Shown here one piece after another: positions 1-11,144 of a stretch of DNA of 64,000 nt. Numbering within the stretch: position 1 is the stretch's first letter; every line of letters starts with the position of its first letter. The stretch is from the NCBI GenBank assembly GCA_019802505.1, contig JAFMOC010000007.1, forward strand, positions 5,368,501 through 5,432,500. The letters run 5' to 3'. The notes below the pieces were generated by a model that worked only from the letters and a program-made list of their open reading frames with translations, was not told the origin of the DNA and ran no database searches. Origin of the DNA: Corydoras sp. C115. Taxonomy: Eukaryota; Chordata; Actinopteri; Siluriformes; Callichthyidae. The position numbers and the translations under genes are program-made.

Positions 1-28
<28 letters not shown>
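1..28. repeat. (TA)n microsatellite, cut by window edge
   Basis: Uninterrupted TA dinucleotides run from the first base, so the true length is unknown. Confidence 0.95.
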
Positions 29-34
<6 letters not shown>

Positions 35-545
35 TCTTTTAAAATGTAAAGAAAATAAAAAACACTGGTGAATCCCAATTGTAAATACAAAACAAATTAT
101 TTTTTAATAAATTTTGTGGTGGAGATTTAAAGACTATAACATTTCTAATCCATTCAATCTTCTGTGACTTTTATGATCTAAGAAAACCTTTTTGGCATAA
201 CATAATTTAATAATAACATAATAACTTGAGCACAACACTATGCAGACCAAGAGACTTGATTTTACCCTCACTTTTTATTATATCAGTTTATTTAAAATTA
301 AATCTTAGTTGAATTTATTTATGTAACATTTTTAACAGTTCAAAGCAATTGTATAATTTCCTATGTCTAAATATGTATCTGAATAACAATATAAAGCAAC
401 AGAGAAAAGTTAAGACTTATTGCCTATTTAATTTTTATTCTATAATGATGCTATATTTTAATTCTAATGCAATATTTAAATAAAAAAAAAAATAATACTA
501 CCACTTGGGGTAACTGGGTCCATGAAATGGAATTTCGTTTACGTT

Positions 546-583
546 CATGTTGTGTAAATGACAATAAAGTTTACTTGACTTCT
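546..583 (+). repeat. LINE 3'-tail-like fragment
   Basis: The stretch contains 'AATGACAATAAAGTTTACTT', which resembles the conserved 3' end of fish LINE-derived repeats that read 'attgtcatt / aatgacaataaa'. Only the tail is visible. A related fragment in the other orientation lies near 35463. Recognition is from memory. Confidence 0.35.
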
Positions 584-722
584 TTCTGGTATTTGCTTTG
601 TTTTTATAAGTAGAGACCCTGTGAGGACCAAGGCTCACTGAGGGCCCCGCCACTTTGCGGGGCAGTGTTGACCAGGTGTAACGATAATAATGTACTAGTT
701 ATATTATTCAAAAAATGTTTAG

Positions 723-742
723 CTTGTGCGTGTGCGTGCGTG

Positions 743-795
<53 letters not shown>

Positions 796-808
796 GTTTG
801 CAAGCATG
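723..808. repeat. (TG)n microsatellite with CG interruptions
   Basis: A TG dinucleotide array carries several TGCG variants on its left side. Long open frames across it on both strands are only repeat translation. Confidence 0.95.
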
Positions 809-873
809 TATGTGTGTGTATATAGAACATATTTTTTTCAAGGTAAAAATATCATGTCCCTTTACTTTCTGAA

Positions 874-908
<35 letters not shown>
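874..908. repeat. (CA)n microsatellite
   Basis: A pure CA array lies about 70 bp after the TG array. The two arrays are complementary and could pair as a hairpin. Confidence 0.95.
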
Positions 909-910
<2 letters not shown>

Positions 911-1345
911 GAGAGATAGACAGACATACAGACAGACAGTGGAAGAAAGTGAGAGAACCCTATGTTTTGTGACAGGAATTGCTTTGAACGTGATATTGGG
1001 AATATGATTACTTTTTGGTCTAAACAACTGAAGTACTGATGAACATATGACCTGTTCAATGATTACCACTTTTCTTGAAATTCTGGTTGAGATGAACACA
1101 ATGGGAGCAGAATTGTCTCGACATTTTTCTCTTTTTTTTATAATAGGATATTTTCTAAATGACATCAGATGACCTTTAAGACTTATGAAGTACATTGATG
1201 GATTTCGCACTTCTGACCTGTGCTCTTGACATATTTTTTTTACTTTTGGTTGAATGCTTAAGGGAATATTTCTGCTCCTGTAGTCTCTTCACAGCTGGTG
1301 ACCTTATATTTAGCCATGTTTAAAATATCCAAATTAAACACTTAC

Positions 1346-1590
1346 AGTGGCGCGCCACAATGGAACACTGATTAGTGCTCTCGCCTCAGAGTTTGATTCT
1401 GAAGCATGTAAAACAAACATTGCCTATTCTCTGCATGTCGACACTGGATTCCAACGGGAACTCTAAGATCCTTCTGCAGTCCAAAAACATGGTAATAGGT
1501 AAATTTGTGATAGACGTGTGAATGGAACTGCTTGTGTGTCTAACCAGTGATAGAATGGCAACCTGGCTAAAGTGTTCCCCCATTTTGTTC
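1346..1590 (+). mobile_element. Highly decayed copy of the tRNA-headed SINE
   Basis: The order of landmarks matches the complete SINE at 48841: a 'GATTAGTGCTCTCGCCTCAGAG' type A-box/anticodon region (first 20 bases visible), 'CTGCAGTCCAAAAACATGG' in the middle, and a 'CCAGTGATAGAATGGCAACC' region near the end. Many substitutions and no clear target duplication indicate an old insertion. Confidence 0.7.
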
Positions 1591-1595
1591 TCTCT

Positions 1596-4083
1596 GCAAA
1601 ATGTTTTTTTTTAATTTTGTAATATGAGTAAAAGACTTAAAGGTCTATGATTATTAATGGTATTTTTTTTATTATTAGTGCTTATTTTATCATTGCATTC
1701 ATCATGGTAAATGTGTTTACCAACTGAAATGTACCTGAACTTTAACTTAGTTTATGTGAAATGCAGTTTAATCTTTTAGTCATGATCATCCTTACATGAC
1801 ACTCTCAGCCAGAAAAAAAATTTAATTCCAGCCCACGAGTTATTGCTGGGGGACAGCAAGGAGCGCTGATGAGTGACACAGCCTGTATACCTCAGCATGA
1901 GCTCATTTCTCCAGCTGTCATATCAGTGAATGACAAGGCAACAGCGAGTGCCGCCTTATATTCGGAGGATTAAATGTAGAATTTGCTGGTGGTGTTTCAC
2001 AAATTGAAGTTGCATGTCAGTGACGACATAGTTGATGTATTGTTACAGGGTGGGCTGCTTTAGATAGGTCATCTGCTTTTCCGTGTATGATTTTAATGTT
2101 TTTATATAATAAGGATGGCTATGGGTAAATTCTTTTTTGCTAAACTAGTTAATCCAGCATGTTTCCTACAATTACTCCCCTGCAACCTGCTGCTAGATTA
2201 TGTGTTTAGGAGTAATTTAGAAATTAGATGGAATACAAACATATTATAGTGGCTATAATAAACATTGTCTCATTTCAGTAGGGTTAATAGTTTTCCAGTT
2301 TTCCACAGTGTTTGTGTTTGCCACATTATCAATAAAATGTCAGAACTTATTTACAAAAGGTGGGAATTTAAACTGACAGAAAAATCAATCAAGGGTTCAA
2401 AAGTAAAAAGGTTCATACCCATGTGATGGTAATTTTGGCAAAAAAAAAAAAAAAAGACCTACAGTTCTCAGAAGCTGGACAGATGTCGCAATTGTGTTGT
2501 ATGCCATGGACATTATTGTAAAGGTCAATAAAAGTATAGTTTATGTATATTCAGATTTTCTGTTTTTATTGTAACAGTCACCAATTATTTGTCAACACTT
2601 GGTATAAGGATATCATTTGGTTGAACATTTGGGCTAAAATATTTACGTGTTTTTACAAAAGTTTAAAGTGTGTCTGTAAGAAATGATGGCCATTTAGTTT
2701 TAACTGTTGTGTGTTCGGTTCTGAATGGTATTTATATTTCAAAATATTAAATGTGTTTGATGGTCAAAGCTTTCCGCAGGATTCTGAAGTTCTTTTACAA
2801 TATTTGCACACATGTGCAAAGGGTTTCTGTCAGATTTTAAATATAAAGGCCAGTAACAAAACTGTTAAAACAAAGTTAAGAAGCAAAAAAACGGTTATAT
2901 AAAAAAGTTATATAAATGATATTGTGTTAACTATATAATGGCAGTATTATAGCTTATATTAGACATATTGTGAACCTTTGTTTTGTAAATGTGAATTTGA
3001 AGACTGGTCATGAATGCAACTCAATCATTTAATCACATTTGCAATGCATACATTTGTCTAAACTGTCAGCAGTTTACACCATACAGCCTGTACACCTCCA
3101 GCCAAAGCCATTACAGGGCAGCCTTCGTGCTTGATCACTGTAACTCTTAATTAATGAGGTGAGCAAAAAATAATTTCCTTTGCCACTTAGCACTCTCTTT
3201 TATTGCTTTGCTAGGCAAGGCAATTGCAGCATCTAATCCATTAAGAGTCATGGTGTATATCCTTCATATAACAAGCCAAAAGATACAATCATTATGACCT
3301 CTTCCACATATAAAGCAGGATAGTTTGTTTTTTTTAATACTGTGACATAACAATAATGTATACTGCAAAACAAACATAATCAGATGTTTAATTTTTTTGT
3401 AATTACTTCTGCAGTATCTAAAGTTACATTTGATCAGACTATACAAAGATCTTTTCTTTTTTTTTTTTTCAATTTAACAGTCTTGGACAGTGTAACATAT
3501 CTTTAGAGACTAGCTGTAATTTCCTGTCTGATTAACCAATGAATGCATGATTGGTCAGGTAATTGGCTTGTGTCCCATGAGTACATGTGCCAAAATCTAT
3601 GCAAGAAGCCTACAGAATTCACAGATCTCTAGGCATGAATGACAAGTATTGAATATGCAGTGGATTGATGTGTTAATCTCCCCTGATTATCGTCCTTGGC
3701 AACGGAGCGTGGGATACTGATGTGTAGAGATTTTAATCCTGAAATCCAGAGATCTTTGAGCTTTTGATAAGGTCATGCTCTCCTGCACTCAGATGTCCAC
3801 TTACTTTAGATTATTTAGCACAGACAAAAAAAACAGCTGGGGTTTTAAAGAAAATGATGTGCTTTTAAATTTAAATAAGCTGGTTATAAAATTCTGGACT
3901 AAAATTCTTTTACCTGTCACTCATTTATGTAGAAAGACAGCTGTATTCTGATCATTGTTCTCCAGTGTTTATAAATTAAGCAATTTCATACAAGCCATAG
4001 TAAACATTGCATTATATTAGAAATTATGAGTGAATGTAAACAAGGAATGGTAACTGAACTTTAAAATAATTGATGTTTAGGTT
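1596..4083. other. AT-rich stretch without recognisable feature
   Basis: I see no coding exon, RNA gene or intact repeat here. There are short homopolymers (A15 near 2441, T runs near 3460). The short ORFs at 2711-2902 (+) and 3264-3446 (-) have no recognisable motif and are what chance gives in AT-rich DNA. Confidence 0.5.
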
Positions 4084-4088
4084 CATGT

Positions 4089-4285
4089 TGTCACGATAGT
4101 CTACCTCGGGCAGAAGCGGCGTGCGCATACGAGCGCAAAGCCGCCGTAAACACGCGCTGAAGGGAGCCAGGCACGCAGGTAACAGAAAGCAGGTTTATTA
4201 AAGGGGCAGTACACCACAAAACAAGAGGTACAGAAAAGACTATGTGACATAAAACAGACGACCAGCAACAATGACAAAAACCAAT
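4089..4285 (-). repeat. Truncated 3' LTR (R-U5 part only)
   Basis: It aligns base for base with 5742-5940 and then stops abruptly at 'ACCAATGG', where the internal minisatellite begins. The U3 part and any polypurine tract are missing on this side, so the upstream ORF reads straight into LTR sequence and stops there. Confidence 0.85.
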
Positions 4286-5613
4286 GGCTGCGTGGCGAGG
4301 CGGACGCCCCCTGGCGGCGTGGCGAGGCGGACGCCCCCTGGCGGCGGGGCGTGCGGCCCCTGCTGCTCGGGGCGTGCGGCGTGCGGCCCCTGGACCTCGG
4401 GCTGGGCGGCGTGCGGCCCCTGGACCTCGGGCTGGGCGGCGTGCGGCCCCTGGACCTCGGGCTGGGCGGCGTGCGCCCCCTGGACCTCGGGCTGGGCGGC
4501 GTGCGGGCCCTGGACCTCGGGCTGGGCGGCGTGCGGCCCCTGCTGCTCGGGCTGGGCGGCGTGCGGCCCCTGCTGCTCGGGCTGGGCGGCGTGCGGCCCC
4601 TGCTGCTCGGGCTGGGCGGCGTGCGGCCCCTGCTGCTCGGGCTGGGCGGCGTGCGGCCCCTGCTGCTCGGGCTGGGCGGCGTGACGCCCCCTGGGCTTCG
4701 GGATGGGCGGCGTGACGCCTCTGGGCTTCGGGATGGGCGGCGTGACGCCCCTGGACATCGGGATGGGCGGCGTGACGCCCCTGGACTTCGGGATGGGCGG
4801 CGTGACGCCCCTGGACTTCGGGATGGGCGGCGTGACGCCCCTGGACTTCGGGATGGGCAGCGTGACGCCCACGGACTTCGGGATGGGCACGCGCGCCGGT
4901 AGGGCCTCGGCGGGCACGCATGCTGGCTGGACCTCGGCGGGTTTGCACGCTGGCAGGACCTCGGCGGGCACGCATGCTGGCAGGACCTCGGTGGGCACGC
5001 ACGCTGGGCGGACATTGGCGGGCACGCACGCTGGCAGGACCTCGGCGGGTTTGCACGCTGGCAGGACCTCGGCGGGCACGCATGCTGGCAGGACCTCGGT
5101 GGGCACGCACGCTGGGCGGACATTGGCGGGCACGCACGCTGGCAGGACCTCGGCGGGTTCGCACGCTGGCAGGACCTCGGCGGGGTCCACATCTACCCCC
5201 CCGAGTGTTGGCTCCGGTACCGCCCCCTCGCAGCGCGGTCCAGGCACAGCGCGGCCCGGCGCGGGCGCGTCACGTGACTGCCCCGCAGCACACGTACCGC
5301 GCGTACGCTGCGACTTAGCACCGCGCCGGCGCGCTCTGCGTCTGGATCTCGCCGCGGGGGGTTTAACAAACTGGACCGGAGCGTCCGTCCAGAACTCCTC
5401 AGAGTTGAGGAGGGTTCGTATGGGCAGCACATGCCCATACAGGTACGAGTCGCCCGTCTCATCATCGGATACCTGAACCAAGTCCAGGCCCTCCTCAGCG
5501 CAGAGCGCTTCGTACCCGTACCTCCACATCCACTCATCATCGGAATCATAATCGTACATAGACATTACACTGATCGAGCCGTCCTTACGGCTCCGGGACG
5601 GCGGACTGCGCAT
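4240..5613 (-). CDS. 457-aa repeat protein ORF of the LTR element, function unknown
   Basis: I do not recognise this protein. Residues 1-~85 are unique and acidic (DYDSDDEW, SDDETGDSY) with several Trp and Tyr; ~86-140 are Arg/Ala/Pro rich and basic. Next come about ten 9-residue units of the type PAEVLPACV, each with one Cys, then about eighteen 10-residue units changing from PIPKSRGVTP to AAQPEQQGPH. The last residues (~14) are encoded by LTR sequence, because the 3' LTR has lost its U3, so the natural C-terminus is unknown. The start at 5613 is the first Met after the leader; a second Met group (MSMY) follows about 16 residues later. Caution: the repeats are multiples of 3 bp and GC-rich, so all frames are open across them. 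Only the unique N-terminal ~140 codons support coding. The ORF could be an accessory or degenerate gag-like reading frame. Confidence 0.5.
   Translation of the reverse strand: MRSPPSRSRKDGSISVMSMYDYDSDDEWMWRYGYEALCAEEGLDLVQVSDDETGDSYLYGHVLPIRTLLNSEEFWTDAPVQFVKPPAARSRRRARRRGAKSQRTRGTCAAGQSRDAPAPGRAVPGPRCEGAVPEPTLGGVDVDPAEVLPACEPAEVLPACVPANVRPACVPTEVLPACVPAEVLPACKPAEVLPACVPANVRPACVPTEVLPACVPAEVLPACKPAEVQPACVPAEALPARVPIPKSVGVTLPIPKSRGVTPPIPKSRGVTPPIPKSRGVTPPIPMSRGVTPPIPKPRGVTPPIPKPRGRHAAQPEQQGPHAAQPEQQGPHAAQPEQQGPHAAQPEQQGPHAAQPEQQGPHAAQPEVQGPHAAQPEVQGAHAAQPEVQGPHAAQPEVQGPHAAQPEVQGPHAARPEQQGPHAPPPGGVRLATPPGGVRLATQPLVFVIVAGRLFYVT
4372..4889. repeat. 30-bp minisatellite, about 17 units
   Basis: GC-rich units on the + strand begin GGCGTGCGGCCCCTG or GGCGTGACGCCCCTG. 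Three sub-types occur in blocks (GACCTC, CTGCTC, GACTTC cores), which points to local spread of variants by slippage or unequal exchange. Confidence 0.95.
4909..5184. repeat. 27-bp minisatellite with 108-bp higher-order unit
   Basis: About ten 27-bp units of the type GGCGGGCACGCATGCTGGCA... are present. Four successive variants (TTTGCACG, CACGCATG, GGTGGG...GACATT, CACGCACG) occur twice in the same order, so a 4-unit block was duplicated. Confidence 0.9.
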
Positions 5614-5741
5614 AGCAGCGCACTCGCGGACACACCGGAACGCGGCGCGAGTACGAGGCTATACAGCCACCGCAAAGAAAAATTTTTAAAAAGTGCTTAC
5701 CTGGGCTCTGGACTCCCCAAATTTCCTTTGGCTGGTCGTAC

Positions 5742-6086
5742 TGTCACGATAGTCTACCTCGGGCAGAAGCGGCGTGCGCATACGAGCGCAAAGCCGCCGT
5801 AAACACGCGCTGAAGGGAGCCAGGCACGCAGGTAACAGAAAGCAGGTTTATTAAAGGGGCAGTACACCACAAAACAAGAGGTACAGAAAAGACTATGTGA
5901 CATAAAACAGACGACCAGCAACAATGACAAAAACCAATGGACATAAATACAAAAAGACACCCGATCACGTGCACAAGACAAACCAATAACAAAACCGAGT
6001 TAATTAACGAAACTAATGAACTAATAAACGTTAATTAACTAAAACGAACGGGATGAAACACGAAGGTGCCCTAGGCACCTGTTACA
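5742..6086 (-). repeat. Complete 5' LTR of the 4089-6086 element (345 bp)
   Basis: TG/CA bounded. On the minus strand it holds the CCCTTTAATAAACCTGC polyadenylation region and a GC-rich U5-like end. It is near-identical over 5742-5940 to 4089-4285. Confidence 0.85.
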
Positions 6087-6091
6087 CATGT

Positions 6092-7678
6092 TTGCAAGAT
6101 ATGTGGTTTTAGTTCATTAATAGTTTACAAAAAAGCTACAAAGAAAAAGTTTAAAAGTCAAATTAAAGTCATTATTTGTAAAATTCAAATAGTGTGGTAG
6201 AAGTGACCTGGAATCCTAATGATAAGACTTGAAAAACACTTTACAATGCCTGCAAAAAATAGTGAAGTAATGAATATTTCAACATGCATAAAGCCTCCAA
6301 ATTGTAATTTGAAGCCCTGTCATCATCAAAATAATAATAATAAAAATAATAATAAAGATTGGGGATTCCAAACCTCATTAAAGTCACTCCACCAGATGTG
6401 AATTAGCAAATGTTGTAAGAAGGTACATGAGGTACGTAATAGTGACAGCTATTACATCAAAATTAATGGAGCTGTCAGAGCTATATATAGAGTTTAGGCA
6501 GACTGTGAGTTAAACTGAATCTGGAGCATGCTCTCATTAGCTTTGCTCCAAGCCTTGTTCAGCAGGATGGATATGGTACACGCATCAACAGGTCAGATTT
6601 TTATTAAGAGACCATTTCATCAGGTGCTTGTTTCACTCTTTATGGTGTGACTCGTTAATCATATGTACCCTTTTTTCATTTACTTAAGACAATAAAAAAC
6701 AGATAGGGTAAAGAATGGTGTGAGTAATACTTGGCACAGTAATTTTATACATTGTAAACAATATTGATCCATGACAAATCACAGATCATTAATCAGTTAA
6801 TGGTAAAACATACACAGCCATTAGGAGTTTTCATACAGGTCATTTAACTAAAGCAAATATACATGACAGGAATGGCATAGGCAGTCTGCAATTTAATTGC
6901 TGCTATCCTAATTGCTTTAGGCCATACACTGTCTTTGTTTTGGGTTTGCTAAATAAGATTTTATCATCACTGCTTGGTCCTTGTCATTGTGCATTCTAGT
7001 GTATAATTAATTTTTCATGTGTATTTAAGATTTTACAGCATAGATCTATTGTATGTCATTAGAATCATTTGCTTGTACACTGCTAGTAGCCTTGTAACAT
7101 AAGATTAAACCCCTATCCCACTGGACAGTATTCTTGTCAATTTCTCAGTTTAGCCATGTCTTTTAAATTTTTATGTGGTTTATTGTGATCTCTAATACAT
7201 TCAAAAACAGTGTCAAGCAGTTTTTGAAATGTAAAGCACTTGGATACATGTCACAACATAGTGCTTTATTTTACAACTCCAAATACCTACCATTTACAAA
7301 AATATGATCTTGTGTGACATCCCAGTTCACAACAATTAAAACTAAATGGTTCACTTCAATGGTATAATTTATTTTGGAAGGATATTCCATACCATCATAT
7401 ATACTGTATAACAATTTAAACCATTTTTGTCCATTTATTCAAAATGGAATTAGTAAGATAAGAATTAGTAAGAGACAGTTGTAAGAAAGAAAACATTGCT
7501 CAAACCAAATCCTTAGAAAATGTGACATTTCCCTAGATATCTGTGATGGTCAAGGCTCTGTGCAAGCTACTGTGATTTCTTCAGTTACACCTAAATCACC
7601 AGCTCTTGCATAAAAAAAGTGACACAGTTTGATGTAGATTTAAAAGTGTCTACTCCAAAATAAGAAAATAATACATAA
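6092..7678. other. No recognisable feature
   Basis: AT-rich sequence. There is a short imperfect (AAT)n run near 6330-6353. No exon-like ORF, RNA gene or repeat boundary is apparent. Confidence 0.5.
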
Positions 7679-8075
7679 TACACAGGATCAGTCAAAAGTT
7701 TGGACAGACCTCATCTTTTCTCCACTTATTTTCCATGCTATCAGTAACACTTACTGTAAACATGAACTTTGTAGTTATACAATTACATCTGTTTGTGGAC
7801 TACAGTGCACACTGTAATAGTCCGCTTTATCCTGTTCTCTAATGGTCAGGATCCCAATAGTAGCACCACAGAGAAGGTATTGTTTGATTGGTGCCCTATT
7901 CTCATTCCAGCAGTGTCACTGAGGTGTTTAAATAAAACTATAGCAGCATTGCTGCACTGAATCCCCTCATCGCATCAATCCACCACCCAAATTAAACCTT
8001 TTATGTGATGCTCCTGGAGCAAATAGAGAAAATAGACTGTGGAGCAACAAGTCCAAACATTTGACTGGTGCTGTA
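7679..8075. mobile_element. MITE with Tc1-type terminal inverted repeats
   Basis: The left end reads 'CAGTCAAAAGTTTGGACA' and the right end 'GTCCAAACATTTGACTGG', inverted and imperfect. Inside, 'CTAATGGTCAGGATCC', 'CAGCAGTGTCACTGAGGTG' and 'CCACCACCCAAATTA' are shared with copies near 16118, 36792 and 47628. No transposase is present. The family assignment to Tc1/mariner rests on the terminal motif and TA context. Confidence 0.7.
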
Positions 8076-8924
8076 TATTGTAAATTGATTTAAAGAAAAA
8101 AAAAAAAGGGTTTTAGATGTCCCATAATCTTAATCTTAATGCATCAATAGGAATATAGAAGCTATAATTTTGAATTTAAATAAAAGGAAAATAAATAATT
8201 AAAAGGAAAATTTAATTAAATATTTTACAGGTTACACTTAAAAACACAATTTATGCTATTGCTGGTTACATAACTCTCCATATTTGCACAGCAAAGCTAT
8301 GTATAAGTGCAGTCTGATTCCTAATCAGTACTGTGTTATGTGAGAATTTTCTTCTACTTCATGTTAGAGGACTAACACTGCTAACTCTGAAGCCTGCCTC
8401 TCTCTTCAGACCGCACGGAAGATATGCTATTAGTTTCCATGGTGACAATCTCCTTGTTTTTTGAATAGAATTTAGAGGACAGAGGGACTGGCCTATTTGC
8501 ATGCCACCCTGGTGGCACTCACAAGAGGCTGTCCATCACCACTCATATCAGCCATGTCCTCTGAAATCGAGGATTTTCTACAAAAGCCTCAGAGACCCTT
8601 ACCTCCACAACAACGTGGTCAAATAATGAGGTCAGATAAGAGTGTCACGTTTATTTGCTAAGCATTATCCCTCAGGACATCACAGTCCTGAAGTCCAGAA
8701 ATCCACACCACTGGATTTATCACAGATCACAGATGGGATGATTCTTGGATTGTCACACCATAGTGGAGAAATTGCAAGAATTGCAGATTGCATATTAATG
8801 GTAGCTGTTTGAATAATTGCTTTTAGATATTCACGATTGCAGTGCAATGTCAATGTCATGTGTATACAGTCATATGGATCAAGTTTGGACACTGTCTAGA
8901 TTGCTAATTTGTTGATAGTGTCAA
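8076..8924. other. No recognisable feature
   Basis: AT-rich sequence with an A-run near 8095-8107. The 70-codon minus-strand ORF at 8680-8892 has no motif I recognise. Confidence 0.5.
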
Positions 8925-9115
8925 CATAATGATTCGGGTCCTGTAAAGGATAAACACTGTCTCTTTTCTGTATGGCATTTGGATGGAGATTGGATGTCTG
9001 CTTTGGTTTCCTCCAGGAGCGATTTTCTCTCATAGTCTAACATGGTAGTGAATTGGCAATGCAAACTGGCCCTGTGGCACCCTGCCTTTTGCTCTACGAG
9101 TGCTAATCAGAAATA
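8925..9115 (+). mobile_element. Possible very old SINE fragment
   Basis: 'GGTTTCCTCCAGGAG', 'CATAGTCTAACATGG' and 'AACTGGCCCTGTGGC' follow the order of the SINE body (TTTCCTCCGGG, ACAGTCCAAAAACATGG, GCGCCCTGTCC). Head and tail are not clear. Confidence 0.4.
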
Positions 9116-10406
9116 GAAATAAAAATGAATGTAAAAAATGAATGAATAAATCCTCCATAGAGAACATTAAGGTGTGAATTATTATTTATTTAGTAAACAA
9201 ACAGTAAGGGACCTATTTAACAATCGCCATGATCTGCTCACTCAGTTGATTTAAGGCATGTCAGTGTGTCTTTGCTATCATAATGATAGCATGGCGGAAA
9301 ACATGCAAAAGGGATCTACTATGTCTTTTAATTAGTAATGGGTGTGTTTTAGGCGATCTTTGAAATAAACCAATCAGCTTGTTACTTGCCATTCTCTGAA
9401 TTTGGCAGATTGCTATTGCAGCAGCGCAGCTACCTGGACTCAATTTTGCTGACCCATGTGGTAAAACTGGGGGGGATTACCAGTATAGGATAGCAATAAG
9501 CATTGTGGCGTGCCTTGCGCAGCATGTATGATAAGACACTATATGTGCCTTTAAATCTACAATATATATTAAAAATCAATATAACATGGAACTTGACCAT
9601 TTTCTTTATGTACAATGTGGAAGACTGTACATAAAGGAAAGGTCTGCAGCAAGGAAATGGTTTGAAATTTTTATATTAAAGCCTTATTACACATAATTTA
9701 AGAGTTAAAATTTTTTATTAATCGACTTCTCCATTTTAATCCACCTTGTGCATGTAAATCTCAATTACTTGTCATAGGTTCATCATTATTTTCTATTTTG
9801 AAAAAAACCTACAGTGTATGTAATTTCAGCCACTCAAAACTTGAATTTGAATGTTCACACATACAGTTTTAACACTTGCAGCCACTTGCAGAAATTTACT
9901 CCACACCATTTTACGTTTGAAAGCCTGTGCTGTTATACAGCAGTTTTGCCTGTTCCTATATCACAGATATATGATCAGGCTGTCCTGCACTTCTTATAAG
10001 ATTTAGCAGACGATGAAATGTGTGATACAGGGATGGAGTGGGTAATGTGTTGACACGTTTCTGCTGTTAACAGTGCCTGTCATTTTATATACTGATTCTA
10101 TAACCCATGTGAACTGAGCATACTTACATTAAGGCCTTAGTAAAGCATTAACAGTGAGACTGGCTATGATACTAAATGGAACATTTTTTCGACATCTGTG
10201 CACATAACTTTGTGTCTGTGCATATATGTGTTAATGTGTTTTATTATTCTACCATTAAAACTACAGCAGCGCTGCTGATATTCTCTGTCTTCTCTAGAGA
10301 CGCATCACTGTGTCTGTGGCATCAATGTGTAGTTTCTTGGATTACCTCCAGGATTATAATTAACGCTGACTTCAAATCACCTGTGGTATAGCCACCTGGG
10401 TCAAAA

Positions 10407-10408
<2 letters not shown>
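9116..10408. other. No recognisable feature
   Basis: Short ORFs only (up to 71 codons), no motif or splice context I can support. Confidence 0.5.

Positions 10409-10440
<32 letters not shown>
10409..10440. repeat. (TG)n microsatellite
   Basis: Sixteen uninterrupted TG units, followed by TATATG. Confidence 0.95.
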
Positions 10441-10445
<5 letters not shown>

Positions 10446-11140
10446 CCTGATGATATGGGGGTAAAACATCAGACATTAAATACATACATATGAATGAGAA
10501 CATCGTAGGGTGGTGTGACATTTGGCTCTACTGCCATTAATCATAGTAAGTTATATACATTCCAATTATTGCAGAGCGACTGGGATGTCAGTCTATGTAT
10601 GGAGATGTTTTAAATGTTTCCCTACAAACTTTGGCATGCAGGTTCTGTATAAATAAAGCAATATTGATTAGTTGTGGAAGACTACAATGGTTGGTAAATC
10701 ATAGCATAATCTTAAACTACAGAAAATAAAAATATAAAGAATAACTATATAAATTAATATTTCATTGCTCAACCTACAGCTTTGAGCAGTTTTAAGTAAG
10801 CAGGTTTTTAAGACATTTTCTGTAGTTGTAAATAAACTTTTGTCTTATTTCAATTGTGTGTCTTCTTGCAAAGTACAACCTCTTGCAAAATACACACCAT
10901 TGATAAATTGGGTTTAATTCAGTGCATATGCCACAGGGTAATAAAATCAGCACCTCATCATACATTCTGTGTTTACAAATACAGTATTTGTAACATGCAC
11001 TGCCTGGCTAATTGGATGTAACTGTTATGAGCCTCCAATTGGATAATTACTGCAAGTTGCAATAATCTTTTAGCTGGTAACAAGTTATTTAACCCCAACA
11101 GGTGCAATGAGTTGCTTCACATGTCTTAAACAACCATGTT
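10441..11140. other. No recognisable feature
   Basis: AT-rich; nothing identified before the LINE fragment begins. Confidence 0.5.
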
Positions 11141-11144
11141 GAAA

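Larger units (their letters stand above)
4089..6086 (-). mobile_element. Non-autonomous LTR retrotransposon with repeat ORF
   Basis: The element is bounded by the 5-bp target duplication CATGT at 4084-4088 and 6087-6091. It starts TGTCACG and ends ...GTTACA on the + strand, the TG...CA ends of an LTR. Orientation is minus: an AATAAA-type polyadenylation signal lies in the LTR, followed on the minus strand by an end sequence, a leader with a consensus splice donor (CAG|GTAAGC near 5700), then one long ORF. No reverse transcriptase, integrase or protease is present, so it must have used another element's enzymes. The left (3') LTR matches the right one for only about 197 bp and lacks the first ~146 bp (U3). 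The superfamily is not identified; Gypsy or ERV are both possible. Confidence 0.85.

Noticed and set aside
604..1210. ORFs of 65-163 codons rich in Thr-His or Val-Cys
   Set aside because: Translation of (CA)n and (TG)n arrays.
4091..5192. Long minus-strand ORFs of 357 and 363 codons and several + ORFs over the same region
   Set aside because: The 27- and 30-bp arrays are multiples of three and GC-rich, so every frame stays open. Only the frame joined to a unique N-terminus (4240-5613) was kept, with caution.
4089..6086. CRISPR-like or satellite centromere array
   Set aside because: Repeats are contiguous without unique spacers, number fewer than 30 and lie inside a bounded LTR element.
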